The notes under the pieces: model-generated
The model's database searches: none
Told to the model about the DNA's origin: nothing
What the model saw: the letters and a program-made list of their open reading frames with translations, nothing else
DNA from: Leptodactylus fallax
Lineage: Eukaryota > Chordata > Amphibia > Anura > Leptodactylidae
Length of the DNA stretch: 64,000 nt
Assembly (NCBI GenBank): GCA_947044405.1
Contig: CAMRHE010000011.1
Coordinates: 7,112,501-7,176,500 of the forward strand
Reading direction: 5' to 3'
Made by a program: the position numbers and the translations under genes
Shown here: one piece after another, positions 48,406 to 58,599 of the stretch
Layout of the letters: each line of letters opens with the position of its first letter
How positions within the stretch are numbered: position 1 is the first letter of the stretch

Positions 48406-49286
48406 TATACTTTTCAATTTTTCAATTTAAGCTTTTCAAAATGAATATTTGTTGTAAAGACATTTTATTATATACTACTGGTAACATTCATAATACACAT
48501 AGTCAATATAGGAGAAGGGATAAAGTGTCTCATACCAATAACACAATGGGATGTGCACAATTCACAAGCACAGCATGTGGTTGTTTGGTTTCAACAAATT
48601 GTTCTTGCAGAAGAACAGACAGAATTCTGAAATAATCCCTCTGAACTCATCTAGAATTTGATCAGTTTCATTTGTTATACTGTTTCCCGATAAAAGCCTA
48701 CAGTCTTATTTTGTATTATTGTGAACTGAGACTTTTAATCCTTGTCTTCAGTGCAAGCTTTTTGTTTGTTGCTCTGTTCTTAGACAAAATAGCATAGCTT
48801 AAGCTGTGGGAGTTACTCAGCTTCTGTCAAAGTTACATGACTGAAATAAATATTCAATATGAGCACAGAGGTCTATCCTGACTTTTTCTATTCCTGTACC
48901 ATGAGGATTTGAAATTATAGTTTTCACATTTTGTTTTGAATAAGCTAAACAAGGGCATTTGTTCATAAATTACATTTCTGACAGTCTGTCGTCCTGTTCA
49001 AAAATGTAAGATGTATTTGCCATACTATAAAAAAGCAGAACTGATTATATGTGTTACAGTATAAAGCACTGAAAAGAGGTACATCAAAGGAAACATGGTT
49101 ATAATGTTAAAATGTTACAGGATATGCTCATATCAAAATGGCCATTTGTCTTGCTGATTGAACCCGTAAATCTTGACATAAATCACACAAAAATGCATAG
49201 TTTTATGTGAACAGATTCAGAATAAATTGTCATTTATTCATTTATATCTTTGCTCTTCCTTTACTTACAAATAGACATGTAAGATT
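48404..49286. other. A/T-rich, no feature recognised
   Basis: No repeat family, domain or splice-framed exon that I can support. It may be unique intergenic or intronic DNA. Confidence 0.5.
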
Positions 49287-49710
49287 GTGCATAGAGCTGA
49301 GCTGCAGAGACTCAGTTCACAACTACACAGAGAATGGAGCTGTCTACTTCCTGCTCAATTCTCTGTGTATCAGCTTCTGAGAAGAGATGATACCAGGTAT
49401 CACACCCCCGCCAATTTGATATTGATGACTTATCCTAGGTATAGGTCATTACTGTTTATATCCCATGTTATAAATGATGTATATATTATATTGTGTTATG
49501 AGTTATGTGTCCAGTTATGTTTTAAATTTTGTGTTCATAGTGTTGTTAGGAATTTGCTTCAATGTGCCAGTGCAGCTCCAGTTTAATATGTATGGTAATT
49601 ATAATCTATGACCAAGGACAGGGGATACAGGTGATTAATTAAGCAGGATGTGAATTTAGAGCAGAAGCCACTAATTAACAAGTTTTTTGTGTGTGACTTG
49701 TGACCTAGAT

Positions 49711-49890
49711 GCCCTCACCCCGGAGGTATATTACAAAAGATTCTGGGCTCTACAACATGGACCTACCAACAGCTACTCAAATATTCTGGATGGCCTCAGG
49801 GCCCTACAACAATGGATCATAGGATTACCTATTGCTACCTTTGATGATTTGGCTGACCTGATAGTCAAGATGAAGTTTTTTCAGGTCTGA
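49711..49890 (+). pseudogene. SCAN/gag-like domain relic
   Basis: About 60 codons read LTPEVYYKRFWALQHGPTNS, then LDGLRALQQWI, then TFDDLADLIVKMKFFQV and a stop at 49888-49890; the same frame stays open after it to another stop near 49995. The pattern 'YxxRFxxLxxxPxxSYxxxxxxLxxxLxxWL...TFxxLxDLIxxEQFL' is that of SCAN domains and the related gag capsid of Gmr1-like gypsy elements. An 'acctag' just before 49711 could be a splice acceptor, though its pyrimidine tract is weak. A dead gag piece is likelier than a host exon. Confidence 0.5.
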
Positions 49891-50472
49891 AGTATGACAG
49901 TTTGTAATGGATTGGGAGCCCAAGCAGCACAAATTGTGTATACATATGAAGCCAAACAGAAACCAGCAGTGATGAAATCTGCTGTAGCCAGCTAGAAGTT
50001 GGGAAATTAAAGTCTTGTGGGCCCTGGTGCAAACTTTTGCTCAGAGCCCCCTACTTTCTCCCTACAGCACTTTCTTGATAGTGATGGTTACAGGTGCTGC
50101 AGCGGTATCTCAGATACTTGAAAGGAATACTGCTGTAATACCCACAACTGCAATTATCAAGATTACAGTGAGTGAGCAGCGCAGAGTCCGGCATGTAAAC
50201 AATGCTGGGAGCTGTGTGCTGTGGGAAACAGCTGATCTACAGGGCAATAACAGTCTAAGAGATGTAAGAGATCAGTGGGGGTCTAACACTCGGGGCCCCT
50301 GCTGATCAAATATTTGAAGATACTGTGGTGCTTTTGCAAACACTGTGATTCCTTCATTATTTATATTGCACAGTATCTGTTTTATAATCACCATGTGATG
50401 TTATTAAAGCCTGTAATAATAGTGCTCGGCTGCTATAAAACAGATGGTGTGTGGTGTGATGTGAATAGTGAA

Positions 50473-50678
50473 AGGGTCCCACACAGTATAATATGCCTCA
50501 CAGTGGCCCCCACACAGTATAATATGCTCCACAGTGGCTCCCACACAGTATAATATGCTCCACAGTGGCCCTCACACAGTATAATGTGCTCCACAGTGGC
50601 CCCCACACTGTATAACATGCTCCACAGTGACCCCACACACTATAATATGTTTCACAGTGGTCCCCACACAGTAATATA
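50473..50678 (-). repeat. 31-bp minisatellite, left of Tc1
   Basis: Units 'ccccacacagtataatatgc' plus 'tccacagtgg', the reverse orientation of the 46170 array. The array is split by the Tc1 at 50681-52327 and resumes at 52330-52480. Confidence 0.9.
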
Positions 50679-50680
50679 TA

Positions 50681-52327
50681 CAGTCATATGAAAAAGTTTG
50701 GGCACCCCTATTAATCTTAATCATTTTTAGTTCTAAATATTTGGGTGTTTGCAACAGCCATTTCAATTTGATATATCTAATAACTGATGGACACAGTAAT
50801 ATTTCAGGATTGAAATGAGGTTTATTGTACTAACAGAAAATGTGCAATATGCATTAAACCAAAATTTGACCGGTGCAAAAGTATGGGCACCTCAACAGAA
50901 AAGTGACATTAATATTTAGTAGATCCTCCTTTTGCAAAAATAACAGCCTCTAGTCGCTTCCTGTAGCTTTTAATCAGTTCCTGGATCCTGAATGAAGGTA
51001 TTTTTGACCATTCCTCTTTACAAAACAATTCCAGTTCAGTTAAGTTTGAGGGTCGCCGAGCATGGACAGCCCGCTTCAAATTATCCCACAGATGTTCAAT
51101 GATATTCAGGTCTGGGGACTGGGATGGCCATTCCAGAACATTGTAATTGTTCCTCTGCATGAATGCCTGAGTAGATTTGGAGCTGTGTTTTGGATCATTG
51201 TCTTGCTGAAATATCCATCCCCGGCGTAACTTCAAATTCGTCACTGATTCTTGTACATTATTCTCAAGAATCTGCTGATACTGAGTTGAATCCATGCGAC
51301 CTTCAACTTTAACAAGATTTCCGGTGCCGGCATTGGCCACACAGCCCCAAAGCATGATGGAACCTCTACCAAATTTTATAGTGGGTAGCAAGTTTTTTCT
51401 TGGAATGCTGTGTTTTTTTGACGCCATGCATAACGCCTTTTTGTATAACCAAACAACTCAATCTTTGTTTCATCAGTCCACAGGACCTTCTTCCAAAATG
51501 AAACTGGCTTGTCCAAATGTGCTTTTGCATACCTCAGGCGACTCTGTTTGTGGCGTGCTTTCAGAAACGGCTTCTTTCGCATCACTCTCCCACACAGCTT
51601 CTCCTTGTGCAAAGTGTGCTGTATTGTTGACCGATGCACAGTGACACCATCTGCAGCAAGATGATGCTGCAGCTCTTTGGAGGTGGTCTGTGGATTGTCC
51701 TTGACTGTTCTCACCATTCTTCTTCTCTGCCTTTCTGATATTTTTCTTGGCCTGCCACTTCAGGGCTTAACAAGAACTGTCCCTGTGGTCTTCCATTTCC
51801 TTACTATGTTCCTCACAGTGGAAACTGACAGGTTAAATCTCTGAGACAACTTTTTGTATCCTTCCCCGAACAACTATGTTGAACAATCTTTGTTTTCAGA
51901 TCATTTGAGAGTTGTTTTGAGGAGCCCATGATGCCACTCTTCAGAGGAGATTCAAATAGGAGAACAACTTGCAATTGGCCACCTTAAATACCTTTTCTCA
52001 TGATTGGATACACCTGGCTATGAAGTTCAAAGCTCAGTGAGGTTACAAAACCAATTGTGTGCTTCAGTAAGTCAGTAAAAAGTAGTTAGGAGTATTCAAA
52101 TCAATAAAATGATAAGGGTACCCAAATTTTTGCACCGGTCAAATTTTGGTTTAATGCATATTGCACATTTTCTGTTAGTACAATAAACCTCATTTCAATC
52201 CTGAAATATTACTGTGTCCATCAGTTATTAGCTATATCAAATTGAAATGGCTGTTGCAAACACCCAAATATTTAGAACTAAAAATGATTAAGATTAATAG
52301 GGGTGCCCAAACTTTTTCATATGACTG
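50681..52327 (-). mobile_element. Tc1 (DD34E) element, full length, with near-identical ~210-bp inverted repeats
   Basis: Bounded by TA (50679-50680, 52328-52329). Both ends start 'cagtcatatgaaaaagtttg' (right end inverted). I find one clear mismatch over the first 200 bp (atatct versus atagct). Length 1647 bp. It sits inside a 31-bp minisatellite, hence inserted after it formed. Confidence 0.92.
50909..51929 (-). pseudogene. Tc1 transposase, three lesions
   Basis: Start codon at 51929 (MGSSKQLSNDLKTKIVQ). A frameshift near 51860 interrupts the first helix-turn-helix; a TGA replaces a residue just before SGRPRKIS (about 51764); a one-base change in an A-run (51393-51398) shifts the frame after KNTAFQEK. 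Otherwise complete: KKVLWTDETKIELFG (first Asp), IFQQDNDPKHSS (second Asp), SPDLNIIEHLW (Glu, 34 residues later), ending EAVIFAKGGSTKY at 50909. The unusual NII replaces the common NPI. Inactive, though fairly young to judge by its repeats. Confidence 0.92.
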
Positions 52328-52329
52328 TA

Positions 52330-52870
52330 CTCCACAGTGGCTCCCATACAGTATTATATGCTCCACAGTGGCCTCCACACAGTATAATATGCTCCACACT
52401 GACTCCCACACAGTATAATATGCTCCATAGTGTCCCCACACAGTATAACATGCTCATCACAGTGGCCCCACACAATATAAAATAAAAATATATAAAAATA
52501 TATAAAAATAACAAACAATTATACTCACCTTGCCTCACCTCTCCTGGACATCCTTGCTTCGTCCAGCTCTCTTCAGCATCTTCTTCGGTACTCTTCTGCC
52601 TGTGACTGAGGTGATGCACCCCAGGCGTCACTGCTGGAGCCTATGATTGGGCTTCAGCGGCCACGTGGGTCCCGCTGACATTATAAGGCTGGCACACCTC
52701 ATGTGACTTCTGGGGCCCCAGCAGTGACGTCTGGGGCATGTGACCTCAGTCACAGGCCATAAGAGCCCCAGAGTGGATGCTGTGGACTGTCAGAAGCACA
52801 GGAGAAGTGAGTATAAGTATTTCTTATTTTCAATCACCTCCCCTAGGCTGGCATCTAATGGACATGATGG
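52330..52870. promoter_or_regulatory. Minisatellite end and CpG-rich core with outward donors
   Basis: After the minisatellite (to about 52480), the minus strand has GAG|GTGAGG and AAG|GTGAGT reading outward near 52525-52545. The core has ATTGG (52645-52649), CACGTG (52662-52667) and TGACGT (52724-52729). On the plus strand GAA|GTGAGT follows at 52805. Same design as 4155-4425 and 63440-63700. Function inferred from motifs only. Confidence 0.4.
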
Positions 52871-53442
52871 GTCCCTTTCCATTAACAATATGTATAGCGG
52901 TCAGGGAACCTGGATTTTACGACTGCTTTCATGGCGGCCATGGGTCAGTTACCCCTATGGGCCCAGTTGGGATCGCATTCCCTTACAATCATGGACACAC
53001 CTACATTCCCCTTACTCAGAGATGAAAAAAATGGTAAAAGAATGCATCTCAAACTGACCAAGTGGTTTCCATGCACCAGAGACATGCCAGTCCTCTGAGG
53101 ACAAGGTCAGAAGAAAAAGAGCTATACATAAAAACACAATTGTGTTCCTAGACATGTATATTTTTATGCTTGTTTTTTTTTTTACTTTTATATTTCTAAT
53201 TTTTGTTTTAAGCCAAATGACCTACTTAGCTTTCTGTTAAAACAGACAAAGGGAAAGTAGAGAATAACAAAAATGTGAATATAATGTACAAAAATATACC
53301 ACCTATAAATATGGTGTAATGCCAAAGATCATAACTATAAGACAAGAGGTGGAGGGTAAAAGGACATGTTTGTGTTCACAAATCAAAATGTCTTATTGAT
53401 TTTATATGACAGGTGCAAATTCTGTTACTGGTTGTGCCCATC
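52871..53442. other. No feature recognised
   Basis: Possible right part of the hAT-like element up to about 52930 ('gggtccctttccattaac'), then A/T-rich DNA with no identifiable feature. Confidence 0.4.
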
Positions 53443-53444
53443 TA

Positions 53445-55011
53445 CAGTCATGGCCAAAAGTTTTGAGAATGATACAAATATTAATTTTTACAAAGTCTAC
53501 TGCTTCAGTTTTTCTAATGGCAATTTGCATATACTCCAGAATGTTATAAAGAGTGATCAGCTTAACAGCAATTACTTGCAAAGTCAATATTTGCCTAGAA
53601 AATGAACTTTATCCCCCAAAACACATTTCAACATCATTGCAGCCCTGCCTTAAAAGGACCACCTAACATCGTTTCAGTGATTGCTCCATTAACACAGGTG
53701 TGGGTGTTGATGAGGACAGGGCTGGAGATCAATCTGTCATGATTAAGTAAGAATGACACCACTGGACACTTTAAAAGGAGGCTGGTGCTTGCCATCATTG
53801 TTTCTCTTCTGTTAACCATGGTTATCTCTAAAGAAACACGTGCAGTCATCATTGCACTGCACAAAAATAGCCTAACTGGGAAGAGTATTGCAGCTAGAAA
53901 GATTGCACCTCAGTCAACAATCTATCGCATCATCAAGAACTTCAAGGAGAGAGGTTTCATTGGTGCCAAAAAGGCTCCAGGGCGCCCAAGAAAGACCAGC
54001 AAGAGGCAGGACCGTCTCTTAAAAGTGTTTCAGCTGCGGGATCGGGCTACCAGCAGTGCAGAGCTTGCTGAGGAATGGCAGCAGGCAGGTGTGAGTGCAT
54101 CTGCACGCACTGTGAGGCGGAGATTCTTGGAGCAAGGCCTGGTCTCAAGGAGGGCAGCAAAGAAGCCACTTCTCTCCAAAAAAAACATCAGGGACAGACT
54201 GATATTCTGCAAAAGGTACAGGGAGTGGACTGCTGAGGACTGGGGTAAAGTCATTTTCTCTGATGAATCCCCTTTTCGATTGTTTGGAACATCTGGAAAA
54301 CAGCTTATTCGGAGAAGAAGAGGTGAGCGCTACCACCAGTCTTGTCTCATGCCAACTGTAAAGCATTCTGAAACCATTCATGTGTGGGGTTGCTTCTCAG
54401 CCAAGGGAATCGGCTCTCTCACAGTCTTGCCTAAAAACACAGCTATGAATAAAGAATGGTACCAGAATGTCCTCCAAGAGCAACTTCTCCCAACCGTCCA
54501 AGAGCAGTTTGGCGCTCAACAATGCCTTTTCCAGCATGATGGAGTACCTTGCCATAAAGCAAAGGTGATAACTAAATGGCTCAGGGAACAAAACATAGAG
54601 ATTTTGGGTCCATGGCCTGGAAACTCCCCAGATCTTAATCCCATTGAGAACTTGTGGTCAATCATCAAGAGACGGGTGGACAAACAAAAACCAACAAATT
54701 CAGACAAAATTAAAGCATTGATTCTGCAAGAATGGACTGCTATCAGTCAGGATTTGGTCCAGAAGTTGATTGAGAGCATGCCAGGGAGAATTGCAGAGGT
54801 CCTGAAGAAGAAGGGTCAACACTGCAAATATTGACTTGCTGCATTAACTCATTCTAACTGTCAATATAAGCTTTTGTTACTCATAATATGAATGCAATTA
54901 TATTTCTGTATGTGATAAAAACATCTGACAAACACACATAAAAACCAGAGGGCAGCAGATCATGTAAAAATATAATATTTGTGTCATTCTCAAAACTTTT
55001 GGCCATGACTG
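53445..55011 (+). mobile_element. Tc1/mariner DD35E (Traveler-type) element, apparently intact
   Basis: Bounded by TA (53443-53444, 55012-55013), 1567 bp. Left end 'cagtcatggccaaaagtttt' and its inverse at the right give TIRs of about 47 bp with one substitution and one small indel. It encloses one uninterrupted transposase gene. Everything needed for an autonomous cut-and-paste element is visible; whether it still moves cannot be told from sequence alone. Confidence 0.92.
53818..54834 (+). CDS. DD35E Tc1/mariner transposase (Traveler-type)
   Basis: An uninterrupted 338-codon gene. I chose the ATG at 53818 (MVISKETRAVIIALHK) over the in-frame ATG at 53785, because Tc1 transposases start just before the first helix-turn-helix and the extra residues are hydrophobic and unlike the family. 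Order: helix-turn-helix 1 (residues about 5-48), GRPRK hinge (55-59), helix-turn-helix 2 (about 62-120), then the RNase H-like DDE core with VIFSDESPF (Asp149), GCFSAKGIGSL (191-201), FQHDG (Asp241) and SPDLNPIENLW (Glu277). Thirty-five residues lie between Asp241 and Glu277, the DD35E spacing. Basic RRRR at 165-168 may aid nuclear import. The enzyme would bind the TIRs, excise the element and join it to TA sites. No lesion seen. A TTTAAAAGG motif about 50 bp upstream could serve as a TATA-like box. Confidence 0.92.
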   Translation: MVISKETRAVIIALHKNSLTGKSIAARKIAPQSTIYRIIKNFKERGFIGAKKAPGRPRKTSKRQDRLLKVFQLRDRATSSAELAEEWQQAGVSASARTVRRRFLEQGLVSRRAAKKPLLSKKNIRDRLIFCKRYREWTAEDWGKVIFSDESPFRLFGTSGKQLIRRRRGERYHQSCLMPTVKHSETIHVWGCFSAKGIGSLTVLPKNTAMNKEWYQNVLQEQLLPTVQEQFGAQQCLFQHDGVPCHKAKVITKWLREQNIEILGPWPGNSPDLNPIENLWSIIKRRVDKQKPTNSDKIKALILQEWTAISQDLVQKLIESMPGRIAEVLKKKGQHCKY

Positions 55012-55059
55012 TATAGGGAGTGGTATATATTCCTTCAGTTTTTTTGTATCTCCCATGTA

Positions 55060-56086
55060 CAGGTGCATCTTAATAAATTAGAATATCTTTGAAACGTTTA
55101 TTTCTTTCAGTAATTAAATTTAAAAAAGTGACCTCCTATATTTTCTAGGTTCTTTACACACAGAGTGTTCTATTTTCTATAAATGTTGATTATGGATTAC
55201 AGCTAATGAAAACCAAAATCTAAGAAAATTAGAATATTGTGACAAAGTTCAGTATTGTAAATTCAGTGTATCACCTGGCAAGGTTTCCTAAGCATTTAAA
55301 TGGTCCCTCAGTCTGGTTCAGTAGGACACACAATCATGGTGTAACGTCTCTGCCTGTTCGGGTCTCTGCGCCACCCTCCGCTCGCATGCTGCGGCGAAGG
55401 AGGCGTGTTCAATTTTATTCCCTGCGTAGGTTTCTTGTTGCTCAGTCTGAACATGGTCCTAGTTTCCTTGCTGTGTAATGGATTTCCAGCCACACCCATG
55501 TTCTGAGCATTGTTTCTCTTTGGACTGCATAGAGTTAATCTTTTCCTTGCCTGTGTGATTGACAGCCTGTGTACCTATCAGGTCTGGGGCTGGGCCCAGA
55601 CTTTCTATATACAGGATGTCACTTTCTCAGCAAGTGGCCGGTTATTGCACTGTCTTTGCCTGCTCTTTTTGTTATATCCCTTGCTGCTTTGTTACCTGAT
55701 TCTCTGACCTTTGGCTTGCCTTGTGACTATTCTCTTGAATTGTGATTTTGTACTGCATTGCTCGTCTGTTACCGTACCCTTGGTTTCCTGACCTCCCTTT
55801 GTGTCGTTTGTTCTGTCTTTGTTCAGTGTTGTCACTTACTCAGTATAGGGCTCGTCTTCAGGTTGTCCTTTTACCGTTTAGGGTAACTGAGGCAATAGGA
55901 AGGGACAGTGGCTGGGGTGAGATTAGGGCTCACTTGTCTCTGTCCTTCCTCCCAGACCCTTGCAGTAGTGTCAGGGTATTGGTACGTTTGGCAAGACCCT
56001 AACACATGGAAGACTGATAATTATGAATTGAATTAGTGAAGTGAATGAACGTTTCAAAAATATTCTAATTTATTGAGATGCACCTG
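55060..56086. mobile_element. TA-flanked mariner-like MITE, split by a solo LTR
   Basis: Ends 'caggtgcatcttaataaatt' and 'aatttattgagatgcacctg' are inverted repeats flanked by TA (55058-55059, 56087-56088). Without the LTR and its 5-bp duplication it is about 357 bp, non-coding. It lies 46 bp downstream of the DD35E element. Confidence 0.85.
55340..56004 (+). mobile_element. Solo LTR (family A), 665 bp
   Basis: Same family as 40456-41112. TGTAACGTCTC...GACCCTAACA, with the 5-bp duplication 'catgg' (55335-55339, 56005-56009). It inserted into the MITE at 55060-56086. It contains a 'ctatatacagg' TATA-like motif near 55603. No internal region remains. Confidence 0.9.
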
Positions 56087-56088
56087 TA

Positions 56089-56553
56089 TGGTCATGTTGT
56101 AACTTCCTTGCACAGATCACAGCCCCTCACCCTATCAAAAGGTAGTATAAAGATCTATGGTATGATACAACCTGTTAGCCTCAGCTGGGACCATGAAGAT
56201 GTGCTGAGCAACTTGTAGTCAAAATCAAATGAGATGGGTATTTATTAGTACATAATATACAACAGGAATCTCCATTTTATTGTGGGAAAAAATAAATCAT
56301 CTGTAAAATCTGTAACTGCAGCTAATTATTTTCAAAAATCATATTACTAAAAGGGAAATAATATACAAAAAAAAACATCACAGCAATAGGGTACACTTAC
56401 CCAATACCAAATGATACATGGCTGCGCAGGATGCTAGCAGGCCCCCATTGCAAGATATGATAGAAAAAACACAGGTGCAAAATGCTAATGAAACATCCAC
56501 TTACACACCTACAATCCATGAGGGGGGGTGGATGCTAGCACTTCAAATGCACA
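56089..56553. other. Unassigned sequence
   Basis: Flank of the Penelope dimer. Contains no domain or repeat signature that I can name. The sequence continues at 58329 on the other side of the insertion. Confidence 0.4.
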
Positions 56554-56925
56554 CAAATAAAACTTAGTGGAAGAGTGAAGAAATCAGGCGATACCTTTTA
56601 GAGGCTAACTGAGTATATTTATAAGTAAGCTTTCAGGAGTACTCACTCCCTTCATCAGACATGGTGTGATACAAGAACTGAAAATTAACAGATTTTTATA
56701 CACATGGTTTTCAAAGCATTTTAGAGTCCTTAAAAAAAATTGCAATCTAAGTAGAGAAGTTATTTACAACAGGTCAAAAAAACAGTCTGGAAACTTGTGG
56801 TGCGTGACGGAGGGATCAGTAATTCTTGCTGTTATCTGTTTGCTATCAGGAGGTGATTTGTGTCCCTCACAGTTCATACATAATGTGATTTGAAGCTGGC
56901 ATGAATATTGAGTTCAGTTCATGGT

Positions 56926-57645
56926 TCAAACATAGTGTGACATGAAGCTGGCATGAATATTAAGTCCAAATTGCAGAGTTTGAAATTTTTGCATAAATTT
57001 GTACTCCATTTCTTTCCTTTTCTCCTGTGTCTTAAAATGTCCCATTAAAACCACAACCCGCAAATCTTCAATAGAGTGGTTTTCTCCGGAGAAATGTGCG
57101 GCCACTGGGAGATCGGTTCTGCTGTTATTAATGGTGGATCTATGTGAGTTCATTCATTGACTGAGTCTCTGCCCTGTTTCCCCCACATAGAGGCCTGTGG
57201 TGGGACATTGCACACACATTATGAGGTACACCACATTGGAAGACCTGCAGGAAAATGTCCCCCTAATTCTGTGCACCTGTTGTGACTGTGGGATAGGTAC
57301 ACTGTCAGCGGTGTGGATGTGCTTGCAGGTCATGCACCTTTTATGTAGGCAAGGTGAGGTGCCATTTTCAGTTGGGGCCTTCAGGGCATTCCGGACGATA
57401 ATGCGCCTCAGGTTTGGTGGTTGTCGAAAGGAGAGGAGAGGGGGGACTGGAAATATGTCCTTGAGTCTGTTGTCCCTATGTAGTACAGGTTGCCTACATA
57501 AAAGGTGCATGACCTGCAAGCACATCCACACCGCTGACAGTGTACCTATCCCACAGTCACAACAGGTGCACAGAATTAGGGGGACATTTTCCTGCAGGTC
57601 TTCCAATGTGGTGTACCTCATAATGTGTGTGCAATGTCCCACCAC
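56926..57645 (-). pseudogene. Penelope-like GIY-YIG endonuclease, left arm
   Basis: Reading leftward from the spacer: FPVPPLLSFRQPPNLRRIIV (57352-57490 region, the natural upstream sequence), then CLHKRCMTCKHIHTADSV, then RSSNVVYLIMCVQCPTTGLY and VGETGQRL, the core of GIY-YIG nucleases. A TGA at 57154-57156 stands where the other arm has CGA, and the frame reopens to 56926 (ending NIHASFMSHYV). Penelope-like elements use this domain to nick DNA for reverse transcription. The reverse transcriptase is missing. Coding upstream of the spacer on this strand is only the mirror image of the right arm. Confidence 0.9.
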
Positions 57646-57916
57646 AGGCCTCTATGTGGGGGAAACAGGGCAGAGACTCAGTCAACGAATGAACTCACAC
57701 AGATCCACCATTAATAACAGCAGAACCGATCTCCCAGTGGCCGCACATTTCTCCGGAGAAAACCACTCTATTGAAGATTTGCGGGTTGTGGTTTTAATGG
57801 GACATTTTAAGACACAGGAGAAAAGGAAAGAAATGGAGTACAAATTTATGCAAAAATTTCAAACTCTGCAATTTGGACTTAATATTCATGCCAGCTTCAT
57901 GTCACACTATGTTTGA
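57493..57916 (+). pseudogene. Penelope-like GIY-YIG endonuclease, right arm
   Basis: From CLHKRCMTCKHIHTADSV through VVYLIMCVQCPTTGLYVGET and GQRLSQRMNSHRSTINNSRT to NIHASFMSHYV. Uninterrupted at the CGA that is mutated in the left arm. The open frame begins upstream at 57197, but that part is antisense of the left arm and not real protein. Cys pairs (CxxC near the start of the piece and in MCVQC) fit the zinc-like motif of these nucleases. The reverse transcriptase is absent, so it is a truncated copy. Confidence 0.9.
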
Positions 57917-58328
57917 ACCATGAACTGAACTCAATATTCATGCCAGCTTCAAATCACACTATGTATGAATTGTGAGGGACACAAATCACCTCCTGATAGC
58001 AAACAGATAACAGCAAGAATTACTGATCCCTCCGTCACGCACCACAAGTTTCCAGACTGTTTTTTTGACCTGTTGTAAATAACTTCTCTACTTAGATTGC
58101 AATTTTTTTTAAGGACTCTAAAATGCTTTGAAAACCATGTGTATAAAAATCTGTTAATTTTCAGTTCTTGTATCACACCATGTCTGATGAAGGGAGCGAG
58201 TACTCCTGAAAGCTTACTTATAAATATACTCAGTTAGCCTCTAAAAGGTATCGCCTGATTTCTTCACTCTTCCACTACTTTCAATGGCTAACACGGTACA
58301 ACACTATACTACTATCAAATAAAACTTA

Positions 58329-58599
58329 TACATAGGCACTGTCACATGAAATTGTGAGGTGCACAGCACCAGAGAACAGCCTATTGGCAATGCCCATTAG
58401 ATTAGGCGGGCTGCCCATCATCTTAATACATTCACCCCAACAGTAACAGCACCCTGTAAATATGAATGAAGGGCCTAGATGCATCCCGCAAAAAACTTGC
58501 AATGCATGAAGATCCTTGACGTTGGTTTGCGAGCTTGCATATTTTGGCCAAAATATTGACTATTGCCTCATGGTTATTTAACCTTTAATAGTTAATCTA
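58329..58599. other. Unassigned sequence
   Basis: Right flank of the Penelope dimer. It contains 'ggcactgtcacatgaaattg', typical of a dispersed repeat, but the family is not recognised. Confidence 0.35.

Larger units (their letters stand above)
56567..58315. mobile_element. Inverted (head-to-head) Penelope-like dimer with 13-bp TSD
   Basis: Two 785-bp arms, 56567-57351 and 57491-58275, are inverted copies with only a few mismatches, separated by a 139-bp spacer (57352-57490). Each arm carries the GIY-YIG endonuclease end of a Penelope-like element with its 3' end facing outward. The right arm has 40 extra bases of 3' end (58276-58315). 'caaataaaactta' flanks the whole on both sides (56554-56566, 58316-58328), so the dimer probably entered as one event. 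Confidence 0.9.

Noticed and set aside
48169..48417. 82-codon frame
   Set aside because: It reads through the (AT)n tract.
53785..53817. Upstream start for the DD35E transposase
   Set aside because: It adds eleven mostly hydrophobic residues before the expected start at 53818.
57197..57916. A single 239-codon gene
   Set aside because: Its first ~50 codons are antisense of the left Penelope arm; only the part from about 57493 is the real endonuclease sequence.
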